Shown here piece after piece: positions 45,269-57,600 of a stretch of 64,000 nt of DNA (positions within the stretch are counted from its first letter, which is position 1; each line of letters begins with the position of its first letter). The translations under genes and the position numbers were made by a program. The notes beneath the pieces were generated by a model that searched no databases, was not told the DNA's origin, and saw nothing but the letters and a program-made list of their open reading frames with translations. Source of the DNA: Punica granatum (lineage: Eukaryota; Streptophyta; Magnoliopsida; Myrtales; Lythraceae); the NCBI RefSeq assembly GCF_007655135.1, contig NC_045130.1, positions 18,047,363 through 18,111,362 of the forward strand. The letters run 5' to 3'.

Positions 45269-47689
45269 TGTACGGACCCGAATGTGGACTCTCGTCGGGG
45301 CCTGCATTGCGCACTTTTGGATCACGCAGCTTGGGGGTGTCCACCTTCCCGTGGGGACGCGTGACGGACACGCGTGAGAGAAGGAGTCGTCACTTATCAT
45401 TTTACGACCCGAAGGTCGAGGGCGGATAAGTTACCCGGGTCTAGGGGTATGGAACACCTAGTTTGTTGTTAAGGCATTGGTCTGTGCGGAACCGGGAAAT
45501 CCGAGTTCGGGGGTTCATGTTACGTGCGGGCTTATATCCCGCACGCCCTTTCGGTACTCTGGTTTGCTAGGCTTGCATGTTTTATGATTTACCACATGAA
45601 TTAAGCTGCACTCGGCTCGCACGTTTTAACACTGTAACTTCGATGAATTAAACGATGTCGGTGGAGAAGCCGAGAGAAAAGTAAACCCGTGTGTCGGGGA
45701 ATTGGTTCACAATCTTGCGTTACAGTTCATCGAACCATGGAGGTTGAATCCCTGCGTGAACCAGAACCGCGAGTTCTTGGATTTACTTGTATCTGGGCAA
45801 GTATTAGATCGATTCGATTAATTCGACTCTCGGACCGTTCGCTCACCGACTGGAATTCTTACAGAATAAATGTACAAAATAAAATCCTTACAATGCTCTC
45901 GAAAACAATAAATACAAATTACAAATGGCCGAATTCCAGTCGACTCGCGTTCGGTTATTATTCCGCTCTAACTCACTGTGAGTTTAGGGAAAAGACCGAA
46001 GAACTGAAATTCAATGCACGCTCTCACTGAATAGGGCGTTGGATCCTGTGAGTGATGATTAGGGTGTAGGACCCTGTGCTCGATGATTAGGGCGTTGAAC
46101 CCTAATATTATTCGGCCTAGGGATCAAGCTCGACCCGCATGGCAAACAGGTGCTGAAGGATAACAAGCAGCAGGTAAATAACAGACAATGTGTTTGTATT
46201 CACCGAATGTACATGGATTAGCAAGTTTATTAACCCGGGGTATTTTGGCATGCAAATCCTACCCTAGACAAACAAACGTGTGCCAATGTTTTAGCATTCG
46301 GCTTTGGTTTGAGAACCTGACATATCAGGTGTCCGTAGTCAAGTTTCGTGTGTGTGGATTGCTTTTACAGTGATTTGGTGTTGTGACACTGAATTACCAC
46401 TGAATTAACCTAACTCGTGTTTTGACTTTAGATTTGGAACCTAGAGTTCCACCTAACCATTTTCTAGCGTTTGGTTAAGTCGAGTGAAATGATTAGTCAG
46501 TTAATTGTAATTTTGATGCAGAGTACCCAACTGACACCTTAAACTGAGCTAGGATGTCGGCAAATCACAAAATGATGTTCTTGCCCTTAATTTGAAAATT
46601 TGTTTTCAGAAAAGGAGAACAACACAATACGGATTTGAAAGTATGAGGGTTTTGAAAAGGGCATTAACACCGTTTTGTAATTCGTCGACGCGAGTTACAA
46701 ATTAATGTCCAATTCATGCAAAGTTGTTTAAATTGAATGAATTAACCGTGTGAACGTCCCGATTAACCCGTTCGTGGAATTAATGCTTAAGGTTATCGCC
46801 GAATGCATTAATTGTGAAAACGATTCGTGATTTGACGACCAAGACGGTTCCGTAAGGATCGAGGATATTTGGTCCAATGACCGAAACTACCCTCGTAACC
46901 GAATGGACCCGAATGAGTCATTGATACCCGAATCCATGCATGCTTTGTTTTGAAAAGACATTTTTATGCGATATTGCGACAATAATGTAAATTGTAAATT
47001 ACACGAAGGCCGAGAACGGACTCAAAACGGGAAGAAGAATTCTCATACCACCTGTACGAGTCTAAGAGGCTCTCGGTTACTTCTCCTTGGAGATAGCCGA
47101 GAGGTCTCATGGCCCGAATGGGATTCCACGAGGTTTCCCCGTCTCGTTTCGAATCATTTCTCGCATGCTTAAACGACAAACATGATAAATGACACGATTA
47201 AACGAAAGTCGGTATTGCCATGACTTGACTAACGCATTCGAACATGCAAACATGCACAAACAAGTTATTTAAGGAATCGATAAAATAATACCGACTTCAT
47301 GCACGTAAGAAAACACGAGAAAACTCGGGAATCAAGCTTGGATCGGGCTAAGAAGGCCGATCTTAACCCGAGGAAAGCAAGCCAAGCCTCGGTCACCTCT
47401 TCTTGAGGCAAACCCGAGAGCTCTTTTGCTTATTTCGGGTCGGGAAGGTCTTCCGAGGGTCGATCCAAACGTTTCCCGACATGCTAACATGTTATATGAT
47501 GAAGACCATGCATAATATAACAAGAAAGTGTATAAAAATTAAGTCTTGTAAGTTGAATATGCATAAAACGCCATATTACTCCATAGCCATGCAAATAATG
47601 TAAAAAAATCCCTAACTCCTCTAAGTCAAGAGTGATTTACCTAGTCTCGGGATACGAGAAAAGAGTCGGGGAAGTGTTCGAGAGTCGGG

Positions 47690-47915
47690 TGACTCGGTTG
47701 AACGCTTGGAAGAGTGCTCAGGTGCAAGGGCATGCACGTTCGGGGAGCTAGGTGCACGGGGCGTGCGGCTGGAGTGCACGGGAGGCGCGCGGGGCGCGCA
47801 GCTGGCGTGCGCGGGGGCTCGCAGCGCACGGCTGTGCGCGCGGGCGCGCTGCTGTGCACGCGTGTGGGCGGCTGGACGCGCGAGCGTGCAGCTACGGGTG
47901 CACTGTTCACCCGAG
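47690..47915. repeat. GC-rich degenerate tandem block in copy A
   Basis: A block with many gcgcg and gtgcacg units of roughly 25-30 bp. The three overlapping frames on each strand are by-products of the GC content. Confidence 0.7.
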
Positions 47916-48048
47916 AGCACGATCTTCGCCCGAAATGAGGAAATCAACCTAAAATGATGAGCAAATGACTTCAAACCAAAAAACTAAGATCATAAATGAA
48001 CTCCTTGGGTCCAAAACATGTGGTCCATGGAGTTTGAGAATTTTTGAA

Positions 48049-48113
48049 CTTAAGTCGGGATGATGAACATCGGCTTCCGACTTAAGAAAACTCGAAGCTT
48101 TCTTCGAGTTTTC
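48049..48113. other. Two adjoining stem-loops in copy A
   Basis: CTTAAGTCGG (48049-48058) pairs with CCGACTTAAG (48077-48086). Then GAAAACTCGAA (48086-48096) pairs with TTCGAGTTTTC (48103-48113) over a 6-base loop. The first stem has a counterpart in copy B near 56305-56330. Confidence 0.75.
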
Positions 48114-50105
48114 TTCGGTTTTTCTCTCTTGGTTTTGAAGTGTTGAAGCTTGCTGGTTTTGGCTATGGAGTTGAGAGCTTTTCTTGAGGGAGAAAGCTTG
48201 GAGAGAGTGTGCAAGAGGAGAAGTGATTATCTTAATCACTTTTAGGCCATTTATAGGCAAAGCTAATGACACAATTAGCAAAAGCAAGTGCTCTTAACCC
48301 CCATGCTTAGCAAATTTCGGTTTGATTAAGAAAATATCTAGCCTCATCATCTTCCATTGCATTAATGAAGAAGATATAAGCATTGATGAGCATTGATCAA
48401 GATGGAGTGTTGTTTTCAAATTGTAGGCTTGATATTTTCCTAAGATGATGCAAGTTACATGGAGAAAATGACAAGGAGATGAGGATGAATGTGGACCATG
48501 CAATCTTGATGAAGAAGAGCCAAGAAGCTTTGATGAGCATTGAGTGTTGTCTTCAACCTCTCCAAGATATTTTGGCTAAGAGAGGGCAAGTTGGCTTCTT
48601 GCATTGAAGAGGAAGAAGAAGCTTCTAGAGCATAGGGTGACTCATCTTGGGTAGCCCGTGGGTCCCACGACCGAATAGGAGAAACCGGGAAAAAGCTCGG
48701 GTCTCGATTGATCGCGCATTCGAGGCTCGTGGTTCGAACCGACTGTTGAATTATCGATATACGCGAGAAAACGGGTTTAAAGAGTCCGAGATTGGCATTT
48801 TCCGTGAGAAATTGCCAAATGTCTGTATGAGACTCGGAAGCTGGTTTTGCTCATTTTATGCATTCAGAGCGAGGTTGCCCACTTCTGACAGCATATCTTG
48901 TATTTGCATCCCACGTCGGTCATTTTGACATAAATTGTCAAATTACGTGGGCACTTGACCCTTAAGCCGGTAATGCAAAATATGGAGCCGGAGATGTCCT
49001 ATGAGGCTGAAACTGGATTTCTCAGATTGTTTTCTGAGTTTCTCGAGCGATCCGAAGATCATTGTGATCTCTGTTTGCCGAGATTGGGCCTCTAAGGATA
49101 TGAAAAGTGCATCTGAGACCCTTAAAGCACTGCTCGGGGGGTCTAGACGAGTTGTGTGATTCATTCCGACGACTCCACATTGAGCCTTGAGAAGGCTAGC
49201 ATTGTGTAACGTAAGCATTCGGCATCAAGTTTCCCCAAAGAGGACCTCCGGATATGAATCTTCACTGAAAATGGCCTTTTGTGCTCCTCGGAGGTTACTC
49301 GGGAAACCGTGAAGGGTTTTGCTGTCTGTTTTGCCCAATTGCGAATGTCCGCTGGAGTTTTTAGGGCAATATAGTGTGAACTTCGTTTGCCGTAATTCCA
49401 TCAGACCAGTCTCCGGTTACGCTCTTCCGAAGAAGGGTATGCCCGTTTTGTCGCTCGGAAGTCATTTAGGGTGTTTGTATGGCTTCCAAAAGACAATCTG
49501 AAGCTTTGCACGTGCTCTGTATGATTGTAGGGCGTGGCCGCATCTGATATTTAGAATTAACTTTTCTCCGAGAAACCGGCATTTTTTGGACTTCCACTGA
49601 AAAGTTGTCTGTATACAAAAAGTTGTTCTGTATAGAGCAGATGATTTTCAAAATGCCTTTGGTGACAATTTTCATCTGTTTGGCATTGGAGTGGATTTTT
49701 GGAGTCCAATATTGGCTATCTTCCGATAATCGAGCGAGTTATCGGAAAATAGAACTGTCCGTGTGATATACTGAAAATACCGGTTTTGGATATTGCCGAG
49801 CTTTCTAGTCACTCTGTTGCTCCTTGATGACCCCTGGAGTCCTTCTGTCATATGCATGTGTCATTTGCTCGATTTCGCCGACTTGAGGATGAATAGTAAT
49901 TTTCTGCTCTGTTAAGTCGTTTTTCTGTATTCTGCTCAAGTTGTGGCTTGGATCATTGCTGATATCGTTGTTTGGAAAGGTGAGCCAAAATGGGGTGCTG
50001 ACAGGGTGAAAGAAAGGAAAAGAAATTAGGTTAGGGACTTAGGAAGTTAGGATTACATGATAATATTTTGATAAATCCAAATACATAAACGAGTTAACGG
50101 GTTGA

Positions 50106-50641
50106 ACATGCATATTGCAAACTCTATCTTCCTCAATCCCACACCGGTTGGACATGCAAATTGTCCCCCCCCCCCATATTGCTTATAAAAAGGGTAGTGT
50201 ATGCATGTATATATTAGAGATATATATGTATGCTTACATATTTTGTATGTGTAAGCGTATGCATATATATATATATATATGAACGGTCATATATATGTGT
50301 GTGCTTTTATATACACGTATAATAAGATATATATGTGAGGGCATAATTGATTTGAATTGTTCAACTCATTAAGTCCAATTAAGTCTAGTAATTTTAGGTG
50401 TCGCACCAGTGTTTCCTTCGAGAGTTGGCCGCTAGCACCACCAATCTTGAAAACCCGTCGATAAAGTCGGTGAGGATACTTGTAGAGGCGTCACACTTGG
50501 GGCGCTCGGTCAACAATTTTAAAATTACAAGTAAGCTTTATCTACTCCTATTATGTTAGTAGGTCTTGAAATTAGTTTTACGGGTAGGAAATTTTGAATT
50601 TCTATTCCTTTTACGCTTCCGTAGGCCCTGTGAAACTTGCA
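50106..50641 (+). repeat. Copia 5' LTR, second part, with TATA box
   Basis: Matches 60600-61129 of the 3' LTR. A C-run is followed by a TATA box (50184-50190; 60677-60683 in the 3' LTR), then AT repeats, a shared 'tgtttccttcgagagttggc' block and the end ...CTTGCA at 50641. Confidence 0.85.
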
Positions 50642-50656
50642 ATTAGTATCAAAACC
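50642..50656 (+). other. Copia primer-binding site (degenerate)
   Basis: 'attagtatcaaaacc' directly after the LTR corresponds to the TGGTATCAGAGC-type site complementary to initiator Met tRNA, with several transitions. Confidence 0.6.
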
Positions 50657-51331
50657 TAGCTAGTTAGAATCTGAGTAGATAAAAGTATGAAATATGATTT
50701 TATGCTTGGTACTTGTGTGATTATGCTTGGTATTTGCAGTGCATGACTATTAAACATGTACTAGGTTCTAGCTGTGTTATACAAATGGACTATTATGTAA
50801 TGGTTACATAATAGTATATAGTGAGATCGATTAAATGTTGATAAAATCCCTCAAAATATTAAGTCCATTGCCTTCCACCGTATAACGCTCGTCAAGATCG
50901 AGATCGATGAGTGTGTAGACCTTGCCCTCGCAGGATGCCCTCAACTATCCTAGTAAGTCGTGGTGTTTACAGGTGGGTCGGACTTAACTGAACAAGCCTA
51001 ATAAGATTAAGAATTCAGAGGCAAGGAGTTGGGCATCGATCTACAAGGTAGATTGGAATAATGGGTTATTCACCTAACTAGCCAAGAGTTGCATGTGATG
51101 CAATTGGGAAAGTGAAGTTCCCAACCTAAATAGCCAGTTTTTGGTGAATCAGCCCTCGTTGACTCGGAACTTGGTGAAATATGGATCTGGAGCACTATGA
51201 GAATGAGATTCTCCAAATTAATGGTGAGGGTCGTTGATTTGATAAAAATAGTGGGAGAAATATTTAATAAAGTCCTCATTAAATATTGTTTTCTCATAAT
51301 ACTTATTTTGCATATTTCTGTGGTAGTTACC

Positions 51332-51706
51332 ATGGCGACGAACACTTCTACTACTTTCTGTTTGCGATCAGTCCTTGAGAAGGACAAACTGTCCAGGAAT
51401 AATTTCCTGAGTTGGTACCAGAACTTGAAAATTGTTGTCACTCAGAAGAAAAAGTCATATGTCTTGGAGCAGCCTCTTCCTGCGCCACCACCTGACGATG
51501 CTCCCCAAGCAGAGAAAGATGCTTATAGTAAGCATGATGATGATGCCGTGAATGTCCGAAGTATCATGCTAGTCACCATGGATTCAGAGCTTTAGAAGCA
51601 GCACGAGAACATGGGGGGCGTACGATATGATCATGCATCTCAAGCAGCTCTATCAAGAACAGGCCTGATATGAGAGATTCGAGATCTCGAAAGCTCTTTT
51701 TTAAGC
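51332..51706 (+). pseudogene. Copia gag, N-terminal part (broken)
   Basis: Starts ATG-GCG (M-A-T-N-T-S). It shows the N-F-L-S-W-Y-x-N-L-K pattern of plant copia gag (UBN2/gag_2 type), then a Pro-rich patch. A stop falls at 51593-51595, a frameshift lies at a run of six G near 51612, and further stops occur before 51711. The family match is clear but the frame is not usable. Confidence 0.85.
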
Positions 51707-51710
51707 AAGG

Positions 51711-52989
51711 TTGATTGAGGGCACCTCAATAGGTCCTCATGTACTAAAGATGATTGGGCACGTGGAGACTCTGGGACAACTAGGATTTCCTCTGGGTCAA
51801 GAGTTGGCCACAGATTTAGTTCTGCAGTGGCTGCCTAGCAGTTATACTCAGTTCATCATGAATTATAATATGAGCGAGCATAACAAACCATTGGGTGAAC
51901 TGCTCAACATGTTGAGAACTGCGGAGCAGGATATCAGCAAGGGAAAGCTAGTTCTGATGGTCCAGGGGACCAAGAAAAAGGGCAAGGGCAAGAACAAGGA
52001 CAAGAAGGCTAAGGGCGCATCCAAGTATGACTCGGGTGCATTGAAGCCCAAAGCCAAGGTGGCAAAGGATGACTACTGCTTCCACTGTGGCAACACTGGA
52101 CATTGGAAGCGGAATTGCAAGATATACCTGGAGGAGTTGAGGAAGAAGAAGGGAAGTGAGACTTCCACTTCAGGTATCCATGTTATAGAGATCAATGTAT
52201 CTATTACTTCTACATCTTGGGTATTAGATACCGGGAGTGGTGCTCATATTTGTGGAAATATGCAGGACCTAAGGAACAATAGATCGTTGGCAAAGGGCGA
52301 GGTGGACCTACAAGTTGGAAATGGAGTAAGGGTTGCTGCATTAACTGTAGGGACTTATCACATTTCTTTGCCTACTGGGCTTATACTAGGTCTTAACGAC
52401 TGTTATTATGTACCTGCTATAAATAGAAACATAATATATGTTTCTTGTTTGGACAAGAAGGGATTTTGTTTCACTATTAAGAACAAGTGTTGTTCTATAT
52501 ACATGAATGATGTATATTATGGCAGTGCACATTTAAGTAATGGTCTGTATGTTCTTGATCTGGATACGCCCGTTTATAATGTGAAAACCAAACGGCTCAA
52601 GTCTAATGATTCGAACCCGACATACCTCTGGCATTGTCGTTTAGGCCATATTAGCGAGCGTTGCAACTTCGGACTCTATAAAGATGGATTATTGGACTCG
52701 TTTGATTTAGAATCGATCGAGACATGCGAACCTTGCTTAATGGGGAAAATGACTAAGGCCCCATTTACCGGAAAGGGTGAGCGAGCTAGTGATTTTCTAG
52801 CTCTCATACATACCGATGTATGTGGACCCGTAAACAAACTTGCTAGAGGTGGATATCTCTATTTCATTACATTTACTGATGATTTCAGTAGATTTGGATA
52901 TGTGTATTTGATGAAACACAAATATGAATCCTTTGAAAAGTTCAAAGAATTTAAGAATGAAGTGGAGACTCAGTTGGGTAGGAGCATTA
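51711..52989 (+). pseudogene. Copia gag C-terminus, protease and integrase N-terminal half
   Basis: Open across this stretch. In order: gag core; a Lys-rich patch; CCHC zinc knuckle C-F-H-C-G-N-T-G-H-W-K-R-N-C (about 52077-52118); aspartic protease site W-V-L-D-T-G-S-G-A-H (about 52219); GAG-pre-integrase W-H-C-R-L-G-H with C-E-P-C (zinc-binding HHCC); and the integrase core with H-T-D-V-C-G-P and F-T-D-D-F-S-R. It stops being copia at 52990, where a MITE is inserted. The frame reads on through the MITE by chance, making a false 500-residue product. Confidence 0.92.
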
Positions 52990-53175
52990 GGCCCCGTTTG
53001 TTTTGTAAGAAATTTGATTTTAACTTTAACTTTAACTTTAACTTTAACTCAACACACTACATAACAAAAACACACATTTCCCAAGTCAAATTTATAATCA
53101 CATCTCATTTGTCCTTTTCCACAATCAAAATCAAAATCAAAATCAAAATAACTTTAACTCTGAATTCAAACGGCC
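52990..53175 (+). mobile_element. MITE, GTTTG/CAAAC-end family, copy 3, inside integrase
   Basis: A 186-bp insertion with GGCCCCGTTTG at the left and CAAACGGCC at the right, flanked by TA on both sides (52988-52989 and 53176-53177). Removing the element and one TA restores the reading of the integrase across the join, so the duplication is exactly TA. It contains four tandem AACTTT units and an AATCAA run. Same family as 21764. Confidence 0.9.
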
Positions 53176-53177
53176 TA

Positions 53178-53989
53178 AAGTTCTTCGATCAGATCGAGAA
53201 AGTGAATATTTGAGCTATGAGTTTGCTGACTATCTTAGACAGTGTGGGATTTTATCTCAACTAACTCCACCCGGAGCACTATAGTGGAATGGTGTAGCTG
53301 AGAGGAGGAATCGAACTTTATTAGATATGGTTCGATCTTTGATGAGTCATGCGAACTTACCTGACTCCTTCTGGGGATATGCTCTACAGACAACTGCTCT
53401 CATATTAAACAATGCGCCGTCGAAATCAGTTGAAAAGACACCATATGAGATATGGTATGGAAAGCGTCCCAAGATATCTTTTCTAAAGATATGGGGTTGC
53501 GAAACTTATGTGAAGAGATTGTCTTCGGATAAGCTTGGCCATAAGTCGGACAAATGTTACTTTGCGAGGTATCCTAAGGAAACTCGAGGATACTATTTCT
53601 ATAATCCCACCAAGGGCAAAGTGTTTGTTGCTCAAACTACAGTATTCCTTGAGAAAGAGTTTCTCTTCAAAGTAACTAGTGGGAGAAAATTAGAACTTGG
53701 GAAAGTTCTACCACAAAATGACATTGACCAATCGACGGGTGAGGTTGCAGAACAAGTACCACAAGGTGTTGTTGCACAATCTTCTGCACAGGTAACACAT
53801 GAGCCTCGTAGGTCTGGTAGGATATGTTGTGAGCCCGAGAGATATGGATTTCTCGTGACTCAAGATAATTACATATTGCTCGTCGATAATGATGAGCCTA
53901 CAACCTATGCGAAAGCCATAATAGGCCCAGACTCCGATAAATGGCTGGAGGCCATGAGATCTAAGATGGATTCCATGTACTTTGGTTAA
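53178..53989 (+). pseudogene. Copia integrase C-terminal half and linker (broken)
   Basis: Continues the integrase core (R-S-D-R and Q-L-T-P-P), with an in-frame TAG in place of a Gln codon near 53283. Then R-R-N-R-T-L-L-D-M-V-R, W-G-Y-A-L-Q-T, the W-G-C-E-x-Y-V-K-R-L motif and the linker before RT. The expected acidic residue of the D-D-E triad lies in the stretch just after the MITE (S-D-R-E). Frameshifted at about 53980. Confidence 0.9.
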
Positions 53990-54540
53990 TCCACCTGAAG
54001 GGTAAAGCCCATTGGGTGTAAATGGGTCTTCAAGAAGAAGACTGACATGGACGGTAACGTGATTACCTTTAAGGGTCGACTTATGGCAAAAGGTTTCAGA
54101 CAAATTCATGGTGTTGACTATGACGAAACCTTTTCCCCAGTGGCTATGCTTAAATCCATTAGAATCTTGCTTGCAATTGTAGCTTATTATAATTATGAGA
54201 TCTGGCAAATGAATGTCAAAACTACTTTTATGAATGGGAAGCTCATCGAGGATGTGTAAATGACACAACCTGTGGGTTTTGTTAATCCACAAAGTGCTGG
54301 AAAGTTTTGTAAGCTGCAACGGTCTATTTGTGGGCTGAAGCAAGCTTCTAGGAGCTGGAATCATCGTTTTGATGATGCAATTAAAAAGTTTGGTTTCATT
54401 AAGAATGAAGATGAACCATGTGTTTATAAGAAGATTAGTGGGAGAGCAGTGATCTTCCTGGTGTTATATGTAGACAACATACTTTTGATCTGGAATGACA
54501 TTCCTTCCCTACAGTCTGTAAAGACTTGGTTGGGAAGCTG
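53990..54540 (+). pseudogene. Copia reverse transcriptase, truncated
   Basis: K-W-V-F-K-K-K and R-L-M-A-K-G-F-R-Q opening motifs, F-S-P-V-A, then V-K-T-T-F-M-N-G, a stop at about 54257 in place of a Tyr codon, S-I-C-G-L-K-Q-A-S-R-S-W, and Y-V-D-N where active copia has Y-V-D-D. The domain ends after W-L-G-S at about 54540; the rest of RT and all of RNase H are missing. Inactive on several counts. Confidence 0.9.
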
Positions 54541-54608
54541 TCAGCACATTTTCCCTACAGTCTTTGGCTACATCCTCTACTCGAACACGCAGTCAAAGAG
54601 AGGCAAAC
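54541..54608. other. Filler between the RT break and copy B
   Basis: Contains 'tgtcagcacattttcc', a second partial copy of the repeat's terminal sequence, and 'ttccctacagtctttggcta', which duplicates 54504-54516 of the RT. Such patchwork is typical of end-joining repair. Confidence 0.6.
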
Positions 54609-57600
54609 TGTCAGCACCCCATTTAGGCTCACCAATTCAGGCAACGCCTATCAATAGAAATTCATATTACGACTTGAGCTTCGATACAGAAGGGGGCTTG
54701 ACAGAGCAGCAAATTGCTATTCATTCTCAAGTCAACAGAGATAGGCAGATGATTCAAGTATGTGACAGAAAAACATACAGAATCATCCAGCAACATACAG
54801 AGCAAACGAACAGCTCAGACAGCATCCAAACCGGCATTATCAATATTGGGCTTCAAAAATTCTTCGCGACGTCAAACGGATGAAAAGTGTCTCCAAACAC
54901 ATTTCACAGATCAACTGCTCCATACAAAGCAATTTCAAAATAAAGACAACTTTTCAGTGGAAGTCCAAAAATGCCGGTTCATCTGAGAAAAGTTAATGCA
55001 CAATGTCAGATACAGTCATGTCCAACAATTATGCAAAGCATAGTCATTGCTTCAAACTGTCTTTCAGAAGTCATACAAACTCCTCTAATGACTCCCGAAT
55101 GACAGAACAAGCATACCTTTCAACGAAAAATCTTATCCGAAGACTGGTCTGACAGAACATCGGCAAACCAAGTTAGCCATGCATTGCCTAGAAAACTACA
55201 GTGGACATACGCAATTGGGCAAATCAGACAGCAATATCTCTTTCAGTTTCTCGAGTGACCTCCAAAGAGCAGAAAAGTCTGTTTTCAATGGAAATTCATA
55301 AACGAAGGTTTTTTTGGTGGAAACTTGACGCCGGATGGTTGGCAAACCCAGTGCCACTCATCTCAACGCTCAACGTGAAATCCTCAGACGGAATCTCACA
55401 ATCCATCTAGACTCTCAGAACACCGTTTTAGGGTTTCAGATGTAATTTTTCAGTCCTTCGAGGCATGTTCTCAACGAACGGAGATTACAGTGATTTCCGG
55501 CTTGCCCAAGCAACTTGGAATGCATTCTGAGAAATTCGGCTTTGGACTCTTAGGACGTCTCCGGCCTTACATTGGCAATACCGACTTATTGGTCAATAAT
55601 TCAGTCTGATTGACAATGCATGTCAAAACGACCGATTCGGAATGCAGACACGAGATGCGCATTTCCAAATGGCTAACTTTGCTCTGAACGCCTGAAATGA
55701 GCAAAACTAGCTTCCGAGCCAAAAATCACACGAATCTTCCTTTGGGAAAAATGGATGATTTCGGGCTCGTTTAAATCGTTTTCGCGCGCGCAATGACAAT
55801 TTGACGTTCGTTTGATCCACGAACCTCGAACACGCGATCAATCGAGATCCGAACTTTGTCTCGAACTTCCACTCAAGGCCGTGGGACCCACGGGTCAGCC
55901 ATGACCAGCCTTATCCATGCCCAATCCGTCCATGTCCCTTGTCTTCTTCTCCATTGCAACTTGCCTTATCTGCTTTCAAAATATCAAGCACACAATTCCT
56001 CTTCAACACTCCAACTTCAACTCACCATCAATGCATTTGGCTTTTCCTCATCAATGCAATGGAAGAAGTCTTCATCCTCATCCTCATTAAAAATTCGGAT
56101 CCCACACAATCCATGGCCCTAATTGCACTTTTGCTTCACTAATCAAGTCATTAAGCATGCATATATATAGCCTAAGTCATCTTCAAGCACACACACCTTC
56201 TCTTGCATCAACACTTTTCATTTTCATCAAGCAAAAGCTCCCAAGAAGCTCAGCAAAATCGCAGCACCTTCAGCAAGCAAAAACCCAAGCAAAAACACCA
56301 AAGACTAAAGTCGGAATCCATCCCGACTTAAATCCAAACTTCACCAAATTTCATATCCCACATGTTTTCAACCCCATCTATCCATTTTCGGGCTTAGATT
56401 TTAAGTTTGAAACCTCTAATCCATGAAACCAGCCTTGAACAGAATCATGACAGTTTTTGTCCTTCTCGGGTCAGATTTGGCAACCCGATTTCCAAGGCTT
56501 TCTAAATCGGTTTGAGCTGCCAAAACCCATCAAACACCTCCCCACACAACCCTAGGGTGTCAAGGAGTCAAGAAATCCAAGAAAAACCCGTCGGTTTTAG
56601 CCCAGCACGAAGAAACAGCCCGAATGCCCAGTCGGATCGAAATTTTTGACTATCTGTGCGGTTTTCTTGCAAATCGGGTCGATCCGAGACCCTTTTCGCC
56701 AAACGACCACGACCATCACCTCCGGAGGTGAGTTAGGATTCGGAAGCCACTAACCTTGCCTCACAATTCCATCGGGATCCACCGTGGTGAACTCCGACCC
56801 GAAAACTACCCAATCGGGCCCAGTTTTCAAGACGCACTCTGTTTTCCGTGATCTTTGCAGGACTATACGGGTTGACCGGTTAACTCTGGGAGCAAACACT
56901 CACCACGGTCACCTAGAGGGGTCCCTTGGTTACCTAGGGCCACTGACCTTGCCTCAAAATTCCATCTGGAGCCTCCGTGGCGACGTCCGACCCGACTTGT
57001 ACCAGTCGGGTCTGTTCTGGCCCAGTTGAGTCTGTTTTCTGCTTACTGACCTGACTTCGCTTTTGATTTCCGGAAAATCCACGCGTGCTCTCCTCCCAAA
57101 ACCACCGCAGGATGTTAAGTATCCTCTTAGCTTTCCGGAACATTTGAGAACTCTCCGAAAAGCCACCCGAGCCGCTTGAACCGGTCTGTTTTCTCCCGGG
57201 TGCCCAGTCAGGTCAAATTGCTCCAGACGGGCCTGTTGCTGCCAACTGGGTCTGTTCAACAAAAAACAGCCTAAACCCGACCCACAAACGGTCCAACCCG
57301 ACTTTTAACAGTCCCATCCCGCATCCTGGGACTAGGTATGACCATTTCCGACTTACAGGAGCTAGGACTTTTACGTTTTTGTTGTGTTTATGGAGTTATA
57401 AGAGGTTTTAAGCATGATTTTACTTCCAAACTTTAATTTTATGCAATTTCCTTATTACACCATGCATGTTTATCGTCGTTTAACATGCTATCATGTCGGG
57501 AAATATTTAAATCGAAGTCGAGGAAACCATCCCGACCCGAAGCCGAGATCTCTCGAGTTAACTTCTACATGAGGTAACCAAGAGCATTCTTGACCTTTTC

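Larger units (their letters stand above)
45269..50003 (+). mobile_element. Large TG...CA repeat, copy A (4735 bp, solo LTR-like)
   Basis: Starts TGTACGGACCC and ends GGGTGCTGACA. Flanks AGGTG (45264-45268) and GGGTG (50004-50008) fit a 5-bp target duplication with one difference. Copy B is its inverse: for example 'ccgtgggtcccacg' at 48655 against 'cgtgggacccacgggtc' at about 55880. There is no pol domain in any frame; the short frames are GC-rich or Ser-rich artefacts. TG...CA ends, a 5-bp duplication and multi-kilobase length fit a solo LTR of a large gypsy element (Ogre/Tat type have LTRs of several kb). The lineage is inference. Confidence 0.75.

Noticed and set aside
47621..47974. Ala/Arg/Pro-rich frames on both strands
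   Set aside because: All frames of a GC-rich repeat block are open; no real protein signature.
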